The notes under the pieces are model-generated. The model worked only from the letters and a program-made list of their open reading frames with translations, was not told where the DNA came from and did no database searches. Positions 1-8,813 of a stretch of 48,167 nucleotides of DNA are shown here, piece after piece. Source of the DNA: Salinicola halophyticus (GTDB taxonomy: Bacteria > Pseudomonadota > Gammaproteobacteria > Pseudomonadales > Halomonadaceae). The first letter of the stretch is position 1. Each line of letters opens with the position of its first letter. Location of the stretch: NCBI RefSeq assembly GCF_003206695.1, contig NZ_PZJN01000009.1:379407-427573 (forward strand), given 5' to 3'. Position numbers and translations under genes: made by a program.

Positions 1-56
1 GGGGTGTTTTCGTTGCGAATCGCTGACGGCTGCTGGCGTGCGGCTGGGTCGGGCGA

Positions 57-824
57 TTACAGCTCGAGATCGTACTCGACGATCAGCGGGGCGAACTCGC
101 TGAAGGTCGCGTCGGTATCGATCCAGGCGTTTTTCACGTTGCGCCGGAAGTTGGGGCCGACGATCTGATAGTCGAGGCGCCAGCCTTCCTGACGAGAGCG
201 TGGCACTTCCTGATCGAGCTTGGGCCACCAGGTGTACTGGTCGGCATCCCGATTGACTTCACGGAAGGTATCGATGAAGCCGGTCGGACCGAACACCTGA
301 TCCATCCACGCCCGTTCTTCGGGCTTGAAGCCGGGCGTCGTCTGATTGTCGGCCCAGTTGGCGAGATCGAGTGTCTTGTGCGCGATGTGCCAGGTGCCGC
401 AGATGATGTACTCGCGACGCTTGCGAGCCATCTTGTTCAAGTACTCCAGATACTGGGTCATGAACGTCTGCTTGATGGCCGGATCGTCACCGTCGGGCAT
501 CAGGAATGTCGCGATGCTGAAGCGATCGTAGTCCGCCTGCAGGAAGCGGCCTTCGTTGTCGCACTGCTCGAAACCCAGGCCATACATGATGGCCTTGGGG
601 ATCTTGCGGCAGTAAAGCCCGACCCCGGAAAAGCCGTCCTGTTCGGCATCCAGGAAGTAGCCTTCATAACCTTCCGGATAGAGAATGCTGTCATCGAGCT
701 CGAAGCTCTTGGCCTTCAGGTTCTGCACGCAGACGACGTCAGCATCCTGTTCGGCCAGCCAGTCGAGAAAGCCCCGCTCGACGGCCTCTCGGATTCCGTT
801 CACATTGATGCTGGCGATTTTCAT
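57..824 (-). CDS. crc: Crc-type catabolite repression control protein (exonuclease III fold)
   Basis: The 255-residue protein has the exonuclease III/endonuclease-phosphatase fold but resembles Pseudomonas Crc much more than Xth. The signature begins MKIASINVNGIREAVERG and ends APLIVEYDLEL. Nuclease residues are lost: the usual QE-T/K motif reads QNLK, the GDMN motif reads GTWH, and the terminal SDH reads SEF. This loss is typical of Crc, which has no nuclease activity and acts with Hfq on A-rich mRNA leaders to repress catabolic genes. The gene is divergent from pyrE, as in Pseudomonas, which supports the call. I chose the start at 824 because AAGGA lies about 8 nt upstream; an open extension to 923 has no such support. 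A degenerate Xth is the alternative. Confidence 0.85.
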   Translation of the reverse strand: MKIASINVNGIREAVERGFLDWLAEQDADVVCVQNLKAKSFELDDSILYPEGYEGYFLDAEQDGFSGVGLYCRKIPKAIMYGLGFEQCDNEGRFLQADYDRFSIATFLMPDGDDPAIKQTFMTQYLEYLNKMARKRREYIICGTWHIAHKTLDLANWADNQTTPGFKPEERAWMDQVFGPTGFIDTFREVNRDADQYTWWPKLDQEVPRSRQEGWRLDYQIVGPNFRRNVKNAWIDTDATFSEFAPLIVEYDLEL

Positions 825-948
825 ACAGTGTTCCTTCTTTGTCGCGCGTGTATGATACCCGAGCTTGAAAGGTTTAGGTAAATGACTGCTGCGTTTGGCC
901 AAAACGGTAGCGGCCGTGATCAAACATGAGGCACTAGGGAGGCCTGGG

Positions 949-1653
949 GTGAGCGTCGAGATTCAGCCGTATCAACAGGAGTTCATCGAATTCGCGATCG
1001 CCGAAGGGGTGTTGCGCTTCGGTGAGTTCACGCTCAAATCCGGTCGTGTCAGTCCCTACTTCTTCAATGCCGGTCTGTTCCGTTCCGGCCGTGCCTTGGC
1101 CCGCCTGGGACGTTTCTATGCCAGCGCCATTGCCGACAGCGGCATCGCGGCCGATGTACTATTTGGTCCAGCTTACAAGGGTATACCGCTGGCGGCGAGC
1201 ACAGCCGTTGCACTCGCCGACCATCATCAGCGCGACATGCCCTTTGCCTTCAACCGCAAGGAAGCCAAGACTCACGGCGAGGGCGGCAATATCGTCGGCG
1301 CCGAGTTACGCGGCGACATCTTGATCATCGATGATGTCATCACCGCCGGCACGGCGATTCGCGAAGTCATGCAGATCATCCGGGATGCCGGCGCCCAGGC
1401 CGCTGGCGTCGTGATCGCGCTCGATCGGCAGGAACGGGGCCAGGACGCCGATGGCCTCAAGCCCCACAGCGCGATCCAGGAAGTCGAGGCGACGTATAAT
1501 ATGCCGGTTGTGAGCATCGTCAACCTCGATCAACTGCTTGCCTATCTGGAAACCCGCCAACCCCGCAGCGGCGAAGACGGCGCTTCCCTTGTCCAGCACG
1601 CGGAAGCGATCCGCGCCTACCGCGACCGGTACGGCGTCACCCGAGCGCTTTGA
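949..1653 (+). CDS. pyrE: orotate phosphoribosyltransferase
   Basis: PyrE transfers phosphoribose from PRPP to orotate to give OMP, the fifth step of pyrimidine synthesis, in the cytosol. The 234-residue protein matches the family from its N-terminus ([11 protein letters not shown], then [10 protein letters not shown] and SPYFFNAG). The PRPP-binding loop is [14 protein letters not shown], preceded by [14 protein letters not shown] chose the GTG start at 949 because AGGGAGG sits 6 nt upstream and the protein then starts where E. coli PyrE does; an upstream ATG at 895 would add 18 unconserved residues. It is divergent from crc with about 125 bp between the two starts, so the promoters share that gap. 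Confidence 0.96.
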   Translation: MSVEIQPYQQEFIEFAIAEGVLRFGEFTLKSGRVSPYFFNAGLFRSGRALARLGRFYASAIADSGIAADVLFGPAYKGIPLAASTAVALADHHQRDMPFAFNRKEAKTHGEGGNIVGAELRGDILIIDDVITAGTAIREVMQIIRDAGAQAAGVVIALDRQERGQDADGLKPHSAIQEVEATYNMPVVSIVNLDQLLAYLETRQPRSGEDGASLVQHAEAIRAYRDRYGVTRAL

Positions 1654-1848
1654 TCCCTCGCTCCACCTCAGCCTGACCATTCCCGGCCTCCATGGGCGAT
1701 GCTTCCGCCTGCTACGATTAGCCGCAGCAAGATCGTTGGCCGCTGGCGTTACAAATAGTTTAAAAACACCGTTTGATAAATGCGGAAATTATGCCACGCT
1801 TACGCCGTTAGTCCAACGCGATTTGGCACGAATGCCGGGAGACCTATC

Positions 1849-2418
1849 ATGATCAAGAACCGCGGAATGAAGCCATGGGGCTTTGCCCTTGCCACGGCGA
1901 GCTTCGTCTTTGCCAGTCAGCAGGCGATGGCGCTGAGCGTTTCCGCCAACGGCGGCGACGAGTCTTTCGGTGTCGAAGCCAGTCAGACCATCTTTCCCAC
2001 CTTGCGGGCCGGGGTTGGTTACCTGAATACCGATGACAGCGGCCACAATGCCAAGGCCTACTCGGGCTCGTTGATGTTCACGCCGTGGCTGCCGGGTATC
2101 GATCTCTCCGTCGGCGGGCGTTATCAGTACCAGGACACCTACTACGGTAACGGTGGCGGTCTGGGGCTCGGCGGCTCTGCATTCGTCGATACGCCGATCC
2201 CGTTGACCTCGATCGGTGCCTACGGTTTCTACACGCCGGACGGCCTGACCAGCGGTGACGTGGAAAAGAGCTACGAATACGGCGCCCAGGCGCGGGTGAA
2301 CCTGATCTCGCAAACCTACGTCTACGGCGGCTACCGCTACATGCGTACCGATTTCGACAACGACAACGGCCGAACGCTGGATAGCGGTCCGGTGCTGGGC
2401 GTCAGCGTCGGTTTCTAG
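1849..2418 (+). CDS. YfaZ-family outer-membrane protein
   Basis: This is a 189-residue secreted protein. A signal peptide covers about residues 1-28 (basic start, FALATASFVFASQQAMA, then ALSVSANGG). The rest alternates short polar and aromatic stretches with glycine turns, as in a small beta-barrel, and ends in VGF with a terminal Phe, the usual outer-membrane barrel signature. Its layout fits the YfaZ family of uncharacterised enterobacterial and Halomonas outer-membrane proteins. The start has GGGAG 7 nt upstream. It stands alone between pyrE and trmL. The family's function is not known to me, and a different small porin-like family is possible. Confidence 0.7.
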   Translation: MIKNRGMKPWGFALATASFVFASQQAMALSVSANGGDESFGVEASQTIFPTLRAGVGYLNTDDSGHNAKAYSGSLMFTPWLPGIDLSVGGRYQYQDTYYGNGGGLGLGGSAFVDTPIPLTSIGAYGFYTPDGLTSGDVEKSYEYGAQARVNLISQTYVYGGYRYMRTDFDNDNGRTLDSGPVLGVSVGF

Positions 2419-2574
2419 ACTGTACTGAGCTACGACCGCGCCAGGTTCGGGCGCGGTGGAAATCGGCGCCGCCTCCCAGTTGTTACAGTGGAGGCGGCGT
2501 CGGTTCTGGGGCGCTGTAGAAAGCTGTGCCGATTGCGTATGATGCGAGAGTTCCCCGCATCCGAGCCGGCCGCC

Positions 2575-3045
2575 ATGCTTGATATCGTGCTCTATGAACC
2601 GGAAATCCCGCCCAATACCGGCAATATCATCCGGCTATGCGCCAATACCGGATTTCGCCTGCATATCATCGAACCGATGGCTTTTGAGCTCGACGACAAG
2701 CGTCTGCGCCGCGCCGGGCTCGACTATCACGAATGGGCGCGAGTCCAGGTCCATGCCAACTGGGCTGCCTTTCTCGAAACCGTAGGGCCGGAACGCGTTT
2801 TCGGTGTCTCGACCCGCGGCCGTCACGGTTACAACCATATCCATTATCGTGAAGGCGACGCGCTGGTCTTCGGACCCGAAACCCGCGGGCTGCCGCAAGA
2901 AATGCTGAATGCCCTGCCACCGGCACAGCGTCTGCGCATTCCCATGCTGGCGGACAGCCGCAGTCTCAACCTTTCCAACGCCTGCGCGCTCATCGTCTAC
3001 GAGGCGTGGCGTCAGATGGATTTCGTCGGCGCGGTAGATGTCTAG
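2575..3045 (+). CDS. trmL: tRNA (cytidine/uridine(34)-2'-O)-methyltransferase
   Basis: TrmL methylates the 2'-OH of the wobble nucleotide in two tRNA-Leu isoacceptors, using S-adenosylmethionine. The 156-residue protein is a minimal SPOUT enzyme: it starts [20 protein letters not shown], carries the FGPETRGLP loop near residue 100 and the SRSLNLSNA segment near residue 130 that forms the trefoil knot and binds AdoMet. Length and start match E. coli TrmL. The ribosome-binding site is weak, but homology fixes the start; upstream codons to 2488 are not conserved. It is a single gene convergent with the GNAT gene. Confidence 0.93.
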   Translation: MLDIVLYEPEIPPNTGNIIRLCANTGFRLHIIEPMAFELDDKRLRRAGLDYHEWARVQVHANWAAFLETVGPERVFGVSTRGRHGYNHIHYREGDALVFGPETRGLPQEMLNALPPAQRLRIPMLADSRSLNLSNACALIVYEAWRQMDFVGAVDV

Positions 3046-3056
3046 ACTTTGGGTCT

Positions 3057-3518
3057 TCAGTTATCCAGTCGCCGCGTCATGAACACGCTGAAAGCGTCTT
3101 CGACGTAATCTGCGAATGGACCGCAGTATTGGAATCCGAGCGCTTCGTAGAGTTTGCGCGCTGGATCGAAGTGGGTCACTGAACCGGTTTCCAGACTCAG
3201 GCGTTCGAATCCCGCTGCCCGTGCTTCCTCGATCAGATGGGCCACCAGAGCTGTCGCCACTCCCTTGCGCAGGTGGGCCGGATCGGTGCGCATCGATTTG
3301 ATCTCGGCGTGCTCGTCGTTCAGGCGCTTGAACGCGCCGCAGCCGAGCAATTGGCCGTCTTCCCACGCGCTAAAGAAATGGATTTCCGGGCGGCGCAGGC
3401 GATCGAGATCCAGCGCGTGGCGGCTTTCCGGCGGCGAATGTGGCTCGAAGTCCTTGAGATGCGCTTCCAGCATGGCGGCGATTTCGGGACCGCGTAAATC
3501 GTCTCTTACGATGCGCAT
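3057..3518 (-). CDS. GNAT-family N-acetyltransferase
   Basis: This predicted acetyl-CoA-dependent N-acetyltransferase has 153 residues. The acetyl-CoA loop is visible as DPAHLRKGVATALVAHLI (a Q/RxxGxG/A-type motif A), followed by SLETGS and a C-terminal LYEALGFQYCGPF element typical of the PhnO/ElaA-like GNAT groups. The N-terminus, IVRDDLRGPEIAAMLEAHL, is conserved in small proteobacterial GNATs. Two starts are possible: 3518, used here because homologues begin near it, and 3530, four residues longer. Neither has a strong ribosome-binding site. It is divergent from rep with about 60 bp between. The substrate cannot be told from sequence. Confidence 0.85.
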   Translation of the reverse strand: MRIVRDDLRGPEIAAMLEAHLKDFEPHSPPESRHALDLDRLRRPEIHFFSAWEDGQLLGCGAFKRLNDEHAEIKSMRTDPAHLRKGVATALVAHLIEEARAAGFERLSLETGSVTHFDPARKLYEALGFQYCGPFADYVEDAFSVFMTRRLDN

Positions 3519-3582
3519 GAGGTGTATCATTCTCGCTCTGTTGTTTTGATGTTTCCGTTTCTACCTCTGCGATTCTGCCCTC

Positions 3583-5631
3583 ATGTCCGATATTCGCCAA
3601 CGTCTCGCCAAGCTCAATCCGCGTCAGCAGGAAGCCGTTCGCTTCATCGACGGCCCGTGCCTGGTGCTGGCGGGCGCCGGTTCCGGCAAGACCAGCGTGA
3701 TCACCACCAAGATCGCCTATCTGGTTCAGGAGTGCGGGATGAGCGCGCGCAAGATCGCCGCCGTCACCTTCACCAACAAGGCGGCCCGCGAGATGAAGGA
3801 GCGCGTCGGGCAGATGCTCAAGGGGCGTGAGGGTCACGGGCTCACCGTCTCCACCTTTCATAACCTGGGGCTCAATATCATCCGCCGCGAGCTCAAGGCG
3901 CTGGGTTTCCGGCCAGGATTCTCGCTGTTCGACCCGGAAGATGCCAAGGCGCTGCTGCGGGATCTGATGCAGAAAGAAGCCGACACTGACGCCGAGCAGA
4001 TCAACGGGGTGCAGAGTCAGATATCCCAGTGGAAGAACGACCTGGTGCTGCCGGGGCCGGCGATTTCTCACGCCGAAGATGAAGACCAGCAGTACGCCGC
4101 GCGCATTTACGAAGCCTACAACCGCCATCTCAAGGCCTACAACGCGGTCGATTTCGACGACCTGATCATGCTGCCGGTGGTGCTGCTCAAGACCGATCCC
4201 GAGGCGCTGGCGCGCTGGCGCAAACGCATCCAGTACATGCTGGTCGACGAGTATCAGGACACCAACGTCAGCCAGTATCAGCTGGTCAAGATGCTGATGG
4301 ACGAGCGCGCCACCTTCACCGTGGTGGGCGACGACGACCAGTCGATCTACGCCTGGCGCGGTGCCCGGCCGGAGAACCTGGTGACGCTGGGCGAAGATTT
4401 TCCGCGCTTGAACGTGATCAAGCTGGAGCAGAATTACCGTTCCACCGCCACGATCCTGCGCGCCGCCAACACGTTGATCGCCAATAACCCCCACGTCTAC
4501 GAGAAGACCCTGTGGTCGGACATGGGGCCGGGCGATCCGATCCGGGTGATCGTCAATCGCCATGAAGAGGCCGAGGCCGAACGCGTGGCCGGCGAGATTC
4601 TGACGCGCCGGATCAAGGAGCGTGCCGAATGGCGCGACTTCGCCGTGCTCTATCGCGGCAACTTCCAGGCCCGGCTTTTAGAGCTCAAGCTGCAGCACCA
4701 TCAGATTCCCTACAAGCTTTCCGGCGGCACCTCGTTTTTCTCCCGCAACGAGATCAAGGATTCGATGGCCTATCTGCGGCTGTTGATCAACCCCGACGAC
4801 GACAACGCCTTCCTGCGCATCGTCAACGTGCCGCGCCGCGAGATCGGCCCCGGCACCATGGAAAAGTTGGCCAACTACGCCAGTGAACGGGGTGCTTCAC
4901 TGCTATCGGCCTGCCAGGAAATGGGGCTCGAGCAGGTGCTGCCGACCCGCGCCGTCGAGCGGTTGGGACGCTTTGCCCACTTCATCGACGGCGTTCGCAA
5001 GCGCATGGACCAGGGCGACGCCATCGCCGCGATTCGCGAGATGATCCGCGACATGGATTACGAAGCCTGGCTGTATCAAAACGCCAGCGCGCCGACCATC
5101 GCCGAGCGCCGCATGGCCAATGTCTGGACGCTGATCGACCAGCTCGAGAAGTCGATGCACCGCGACGACGAAGATGGCGAAGCTTCCGAGGAGACCGACG
5201 ACGTGCAGTCGGCCATTTCGCGTCTGGTACTGCGCGACATTCTCGAGCAGCAGGCCGAGGAGGACGACTCCGACCGCGTTCAGCTGCTGACCATGCACGC
5301 CTCCAAGGGCCTCGAATTCCCCCATGTCTACCTGATGGGGCTGGAGGAAGAGCTGCTGCCGCACCGCAACTCAATCGAGTCCGGTACCGTGGAAGAGGAG
5401 CGGCGTCTCGCGTATGTCGGTATCACCCGCGCCCGACGCACGCTCACGCTGACGCTCGCCCGCCAGCGCAAGGCCTACGGCGAGCTGCTCGACTGCACCC
5501 CGAGCCGCTTCCTCGACGAACTGCCGGCGGACGATCTGGAGTGGGAAGGGCGCGCCGACAAGGAAAACCCCGAGAGGAAGCAGGAGCGCGGCCAGAGCGC
5601 GATTGCGGGATTGCGTTCGCTGCTGGGCTAG
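3583..5631 (+). CDS. rep: ATP-dependent DNA helicase Rep
   Basis: Rep is a 3'-to-5' superfamily 1A helicase that travels with the replisome and removes proteins from DNA at forks. The 682-residue protein has Walker A AGAGSGKT at 30-37, motif Ia TFTNKAAREM, DEYQDT near 222, GDDDQSIYAWRGA (motif III), QNYRST (motif IV), LLTMHASKGLEF (motif V) and VGITRARRTL (motif VI). The N-terminus (LNPRQQEAVRF) and the length match Rep rather than UvrD or PcrA. It is a single gene, followed by about 210 bp and then the tRNA-Arg gene. Confidence 0.95.
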   Translation: MSDIRQRLAKLNPRQQEAVRFIDGPCLVLAGAGSGKTSVITTKIAYLVQECGMSARKIAAVTFTNKAAREMKERVGQMLKGREGHGLTVSTFHNLGLNIIRRELKALGFRPGFSLFDPEDAKALLRDLMQKEADTDAEQINGVQSQISQWKNDLVLPGPAISHAEDEDQQYAARIYEAYNRHLKAYNAVDFDDLIMLPVVLLKTDPEALARWRKRIQYMLVDEYQDTNVSQYQLVKMLMDERATFTVVGDDDQSIYAWRGARPENLVTLGEDFPRLNVIKLEQNYRSTATILRAANTLIANNPHVYEKTLWSDMGPGDPIRVIVNRHEEAEAERVAGEILTRRIKERAEWRDFAVLYRGNFQARLLELKLQHHQIPYKLSGGTSFFSRNEIKDSMAYLRLLINPDDDNAFLRIVNVPRREIGPGTMEKLANYASERGASLLSACQEMGLEQVLPTRAVERLGRFAHFIDGVRKRMDQGDAIAAIREMIRDMDYEAWLYQNASAPTIAERRMANVWTLIDQLEKSMHRDDEDGEASEETDDVQSAISRLVLRDILEQQAEEDDSDRVQLLTMHASKGLEFPHVYLMGLEEELLPHRNSIESGTVEEERRLAYVGITRARRTLTLTLARQRKAYGELLDCTPSRFLDELPADDLEWEGRADKENPERKQERGQSAIAGLRSLLG

Positions 5632-5776
5632 GGTTGGCCCAACGCTATCTCCAGCGCCCTATCGGCCGAGACGTGTGAGGGTATTACCGCCAACCGGTAT
5701 CATTCGAATCGAGAGCTTCGAACATCGCTCACCCCGGCAGGCGTGGCATGTCTGGACAGCCATTGACCGAGCGGGT

Positions 5777-5806
5777 AGGATGGCCGCGCCGCTTGCGGGC
5801 CATCCT
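5777..5806. other. 9-bp hairpin between rep and tRNA-Arg
   Basis: AGGATGGCC pairs perfectly with GGCCATCCT across a 12-nt loop. There is no T-run, so it is not a standard intrinsic terminator. It may end the rep transcript by another route or sit in the tRNA promoter region. Nothing else was recognised between 5632 and 5843. Confidence 0.35.
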
Positions 5807-5843
5807 TGGTCATCCACGCAAACCGGCATGACTCCCGTCATAC

Positions 5844-5920
5844 GCGCCCATAGCTCAGCTGGATAGAGTACTGCCCTCCGAAGGCAGGGGTCGTAGGTTC
5901 GAATCCTACTGGGCGCGCCA
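5844..5920 (+). tRNA. tRNA-Arg (anticodon CCG)
   Basis: The 77-nt gene folds as a full cloverleaf. The acceptor GCGCCCA pairs with TGGGCGC, the discriminator is G and CCA is encoded (5918-5920). The anticodon stem CTGCC/GGCAG holds the loop CTCCGAA with anticodon CCG at 5878-5880. The T-arm contains GGTTCGAATCC. It reads CGG arginine codons. Its 3' half is the likely attachment site of the element that follows, since an integrase starts 166 bp downstream and part of the T-arm and acceptor recurs at 19835. The gene stays intact after integration. Confidence 0.97.
5901..5914 (+). repeat. left attachment core (attL) within tRNA-Arg
   Basis: GAATCCTACTGGGC runs from the T-loop into the 3' acceptor strand of tRNA-Arg. 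The same 14 bases occur in the same orientation at 19835-19848. P4-type integrases use tRNA 3' ends, so this is the expected site. Confidence 0.65.
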
Positions 5921-6035
5921 TCTGGACTTCCTGAACGTTCCGAGAAAGTCCAAAACCGAAAGAAAAACGCTTAAAAATCAGCGGTTTTTAGTCCCATATC
6001 TTCCTAAGCGTTCCTACCGAATCCAGCTGCAATGT

Positions 6036-6083
6036 GGTATAGATCAGGGTATATACCCCCTGTTCGGAAAACCTAGCTATACC
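6036..6083. promoter_or_regulatory. nested palindromes upstream of the integrase
   Basis: A perfect 12-bp palindrome, GGGTATATACCC (6047-6058), lies between inverted copies GGTATAG (6036-6042) and CTATACC (6077-6083). The last copy ends 3 nt before the integrase ATG, where no ribosome-binding site is visible. The array could be an operator that represses int, or arm-type sites bound by the integrase or AlpA. This is inferred from layout only. Confidence 0.45.
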
Positions 6084-6086
6084 CCA

Positions 6087-7277
6087 ATGCCGCTAACTAT
6101 CAGAAAAATCGAATCAATCAAGCCAGGCCCTAAAACGATCACCCTCATTGATGGGGCGGGATTACAACTTGTGATTTCGAACACAGGGAGCCGAGGCTGG
6201 CGCTTGCGCTATACGCGACCTAACGGCAAGCGCAACATGATGAGCCTGGGCAGCTACCCCGAGGTGACGCTCGCCGAGGCCCGTGAGAAGCGCACAGACG
6301 CACGCCGTCTGCTGAGTCAGGGCATTGATCCGGTCGAGCGCCGCAAGGAGGAGAAACGGGAGCAGCAATTCTCCCAGCAGAACACCTTCCGAGCGCTCGC
6401 GCATGAGTGGCACGCGACAATGGCGCCAAGGTGGAAGGCTAGCTCCAAGCGATCCAAGGAGAGCATCCGATCGCTCGAGAACTACATCTTCCCGGCCGTT
6501 GGAGACAAACCCATCGAGGCGATCAAGCCGCTGGAGTGGCTGGAGCTCTTGAAGCGTCTCGAGCACGCCGGCAAGCTTGAGCAGAGACGCAAGGTCTATT
6601 CGTTCTGTCGTGACATCTATCGATTCGCCGTTATTACCGGCCGCGCCTCCCACAACCCGCTCACGGATCTCTCTGGCGCTTTCACGCCCCATAAGCAGAA
6701 AAGCTTCCCACACGTCTCGCAGGAGGAGTTGCCGGGGCTGGTCGAGGCCATCGAGAATTACCACAACCCACTGGTACGAATCGGGCTGAAACTGCTGTTG
6801 ATGACGGCGTTACGGCCGGGCGAGATGCGCCAGGCGCGATGGGATGAGATCGATCTCGAGCGTGCTATCTGGAGCATACCTGCCGAGCGGATGAAGATGG
6901 GCCGCTCACATCGTGTACCTCTGCCCAGCCAGGCCGTCGCCGAGCTGCGCAGGCTGCACGTCATGACGGGCCAGTACGGCCTACTGTTCCCCGGTCGCAA
7001 CGACCCCACCAAGCCCCTGTCTGATGCTGCTTTCGGCGTCGCGCTTAAGCGCATGGGTTACCAGGGCCGGCATGTGCCACACGGATTTCGGCATGTCGTA
7101 GCAACGGGACTCAAGGAACTGGGCTATCGCGGCGAGTGGATCGAGATGCAGCTCTCCCACAAGCTCCCAGGGATTCAGGGCGTCTACACGCACGCCGAGC
7201 ATATGACACCGGAACAGCGCCCGGCGATGATGCAATTCTGGGCAGATAGTCTCTATCCGACACCGTCATCCGGCTAG
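6087..7277 (+). CDS. int: P4-type tyrosine recombinase (integrase)
   Basis: The integrase inserts and excises the element by site-specific recombination at tRNA-Arg. Its 396 residues show the N-terminal DUF4102 arm-binding domain (about 1-90, with the [14 protein letters not shown] signature), a SAM-like core-binding domain (about 100-200) and the catalytic domain. Catalytic residues are visible: R243 (ALRPGEMR), K270, H332 and R335 (HGFRH), H358 (QLSHK) and the nucleophile Y367 (GVYTHAE). It ends with the MMQFWAD motif common in P4 integrases. It begins 166 bp after the tRNA and overlaps the convergent fosA by 4 bp. No ribosome-binding site precedes the ATG, so leaderless or weak translation is possible. 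Confidence 0.94.
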   Translation: MPLTIRKIESIKPGPKTITLIDGAGLQLVISNTGSRGWRLRYTRPNGKRNMMSLGSYPEVTLAEAREKRTDARRLLSQGIDPVERRKEEKREQQFSQQNTFRALAHEWHATMAPRWKASSKRSKESIRSLENYIFPAVGDKPIEAIKPLEWLELLKRLEHAGKLEQRRKVYSFCRDIYRFAVITGRASHNPLTDLSGAFTPHKQKSFPHVSQEELPGLVEAIENYHNPLVRIGLKLLLMTALRPGEMRQARWDEIDLERAIWSIPAERMKMGRSHRVPLPSQAVAELRRLHVMTGQYGLLFPGRNDPTKPLSDAAFGVALKRMGYQGRHVPHGFRHVVATGLKELGYRGEWIEMQLSHKLPGIQGVYTHAEHMTPEQRPAMMQFWADSLYPTPSSG

Positions 7278-7684
7278 GTCAGGATCTGCATTCCGGAATA
7301 GGGCTTTTGCCTGCAGGCTTCCAGCCTGCTGCTCAGGTCACCCACGTGGAGCTCGAGCTTATGGCCATCGGGGTCGAGAAAATAGAACGAGTCCCCCTCG
7401 CTTCGGTTTTGTCGCCATTCTTCGACGCCCTGGGCTCGAAGGTGCTCTACGGCGTGAGCGAAGTCATCACCCGTAACCGTGAAAGCGTAGTGGGTGTACT
7501 CGGGATGTGGTTCGGTGCCGCGGTGCTCGTCCAGGGTGAGACAAAGCCATAAACCGTCAAGCGATAGGTACGCTCCCGTATCCCATTGGGCGTTCAGAGT
7601 TAGCCCTAGTGTGTCCTGATAAAATGCGATGCTTCTGCCCAAGTCAGAGACCGCGATGGTCAGGTGGTTTAAGCCTTTGAGCAT
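7274..7684 (-). CDS. fosA: FosA-type fosfomycin resistance glutathione transferase
   Basis: FosA is a cytosolic Mn2+/K+-dependent enzyme of the vicinal oxygen chelate family that adds glutathione to the epoxide of fosfomycin. The 136-residue protein keeps the metal ligands H7 ([12 protein letters not shown]), H65 (YTHYAF) and E111 (KLELHVG), plus the fosfomycin and K+ loop [15 protein letters not shown]. It is very close to the chromosomal FosA of Pseudomonas aeruginosa. One change is visible: the lysine before the NRSEGDS loop in that enzyme is Arg91 here. AGGAG precedes the start by 7 nt. It is convergent with and overlaps the 3' end of int, so it is passenger DNA of the satellite. Another VOC enzyme is unlikely. 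Confidence 0.88.
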   Translation of the reverse strand: MLKGLNHLTIAVSDLGRSIAFYQDTLGLTLNAQWDTGAYLSLDGLWLCLTLDEHRGTEPHPEYTHYAFTVTGDDFAHAVEHLRAQGVEEWRQNRSEGDSFYFLDPDGHKLELHVGDLSSRLEACRQKPYSGMQILT

Positions 7685-7758
7685 TTCTAACTCCTAGCCC
7701 TGAAAGAATTTTCTTAACCCCAAGTGACTAAGAACATCACAATTTCAAGGGAGAATAA

Positions 7759-7998
7759 ATGCGAGGAATGGACATTCATTGCGAGCACTGCGGGTCACTG
7801 ATGCGCACTCGCTCGAGTAAGCAAATGCACCCGGATTACCGGAAGCTCTACCTTGAATGTTTGAACCCTGACTGTGGCGCTAGAGCGCGTGCCGACTTTG
7901 TCGTCACCGAGACGCTCAGCCCCAGCGGTAACCCGAATCCAGACTACCAGGAAAGACTGGCCGCTACCGTCCCATGGCGGCGCACAGACCAGCGCTGA
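7759..7998 (+). CDS. Ogr/Delta-family zinc-finger transcription activator
   Basis: P2 Ogr and P4 Delta are small zinc-finger activators of phage late promoters; satellites use Delta to turn on helper genes. This 79-residue protein has the family pattern: IHCEHCGSLMRTRSS with a CxxC pair, then YLECLNPDCGARARADF with the second Cys pair, then ETLSPSGNPNP, which matches the conserved tail. GGGAG lies 5 nt before the ATG at 7759; an internal ATG at 7768 is a less likely start. It is followed by a good terminator. It may allow the element to drive late genes of a P2-like helper. Confidence 0.85.
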   Translation: MRGMDIHCEHCGSLMRTRSSKQMHPDYRKLYLECLNPDCGARARADFVVTETLSPSGNPNPDYQERLAATVPWRRTDQR

Positions 7999-8025
7999 CT
8001 GCTCAGCCAAACCGCCTCCGCTTAA

Positions 8026-8057
8026 GCCGCAGTCCTCCTTGAGGGCTGCGGCTTTTT
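8026..8057 (+). terminator. intrinsic terminator after the Ogr/Delta gene
   Basis: GCCGCAGTCCTC and GAGGGCTGCGGC form a 12-bp stem with one G-T pair and a 3-nt loop, followed directly by TTTTT. It ends the ogr/delta transcript 28 bp after the stop codon. The 220 bp from here to alpA hold no gene that I can see. Confidence 0.85.
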
Positions 8058-8277
8058 CGTGGGCGATTCCGGGTTGAGACGGGCAGTTCTGGCGAGCTTG
8101 TGAAGGCGAGTTTTACAACGCAGATCGGTCGAAGTCCTCCTGTTACCCCGTCAAGCTATCCCTGTCCTGAGCGTCGAGGCACTTGAGGTGCACGAATGAC
8201 GCAACACTGAGTCTCGCTTTCTTTCGTGTCGCTCGGGCAGGCTTGAAAAGGTCATCGCAACCACAGGAACCCGGAAG

Positions 8278-8556
8278 ATGAGCAGCTTCAAGAAGACGGA
8301 ACAGATCGAACTCGGCAACCGCCTATTGCGCCGCCGCGACGTGGAGCTCAAGACCGGCAAGAGCCGATCCGCGATCTATGCCGGCGTGAGCAACGGCACC
8401 TTTCCGGCACCGGTGCCGATTGGTGACAAAAGCGTCGCCTGGCTCGAGGAGGAGGTGGATAGCTGGATCGCCGCCCGACTCGCCGAGCGCAACCGCACGC
8501 TGGCCGGTCGCCAGATCCACCACTTCGCCAACAACGCCCAGGAGGCCCGCGCATGA
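8278..8556 (+). CDS. alpA: AlpA-family phage transcriptional regulator
   Basis: AlpA proteins are small MerR-like winged-helix regulators of P4-type elements and usually control excision. The 92-residue protein shows the family pattern: RLLRRRDVELKTGKSRSAIY (helix-turn-helix, about 16-36), GTFPAPVPIGDKSVAWLEEEVDSWI, then a basic tail. It starts the main rightward gene series of the element; its stop overlaps the next start as ATGA. It probably regulates int or the replication operon. The binding site is not known; the palindromes before int are candidates. Confidence 0.88.
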   Translation: MSSFKKTEQIELGNRLLRRRDVELKTGKSRSAIYAGVSNGTFPAPVPIGDKSVAWLEEEVDSWIAARLAERNRTLAGRQIHHFANNAQEARA

Positions 8557-8813
8557 AACGTTTCACACTGACCGTGGGCGCGCAGTCGCTCAACTTCACC
8601 GAAGAAGATATCCCGGCGTTGGACGAGGCGCTGAACGTTGCCACCAACCGCGCCGGCCGCGAAGTGATCCGCCATAGCGCCAGCGGCACCCGCGTGGCGG
8701 TACTGATGGAACGCAACGGGAGCGGCGGCAAGCATTCCACACTGCCACACGATCCCAATACCGTCCTGATGCGCGATCTGCAGCGCGGCCCGACGCTCGA
8801 GACCGACTGCTAG
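8553..8813 (+). CDS. hypothetical protein coupled to alpA
   Basis: This 86-residue protein was not recognised. It starts within the alpA stop (ATGA overlap), so it is translationally coupled. The N-terminal 30 residues (KRFTLTVGAQSLNFTEEDI) look like beta-strand followed by a helix, and the C-terminal half is basic and polar with no clear motif. There are no membrane segments or signal peptide. Gene order suggests a role in regulation or replication of the satellite, but that is only inferred from position. Confidence 0.65.
   Translation: MKRFTLTVGAQSLNFTEEDIPALDEALNVATNRAGREVIRHSASGTRVAVLMERNGSGGKHSTLPHDPNTVLMRDLQRGPTLETDC

Noticed and set aside
57-824. Reading the first gene as an active exonuclease III
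   Set aside because: The catalytic Glu, Asp, Asn and His positions are replaced, and the crc-pyrE arrangement matches Pseudomonas.
378-881. Long open frame opposite crc
   Set aside because: It is the shadow of a conserved gene in a GC-rich region, with no motif or ribosome-binding site.
3370-4563. 397-codon open frame on the minus strand opposite rep
   Set aside because: It lies within rep, whose protein is fully conserved; high GC makes such antisense frames common.
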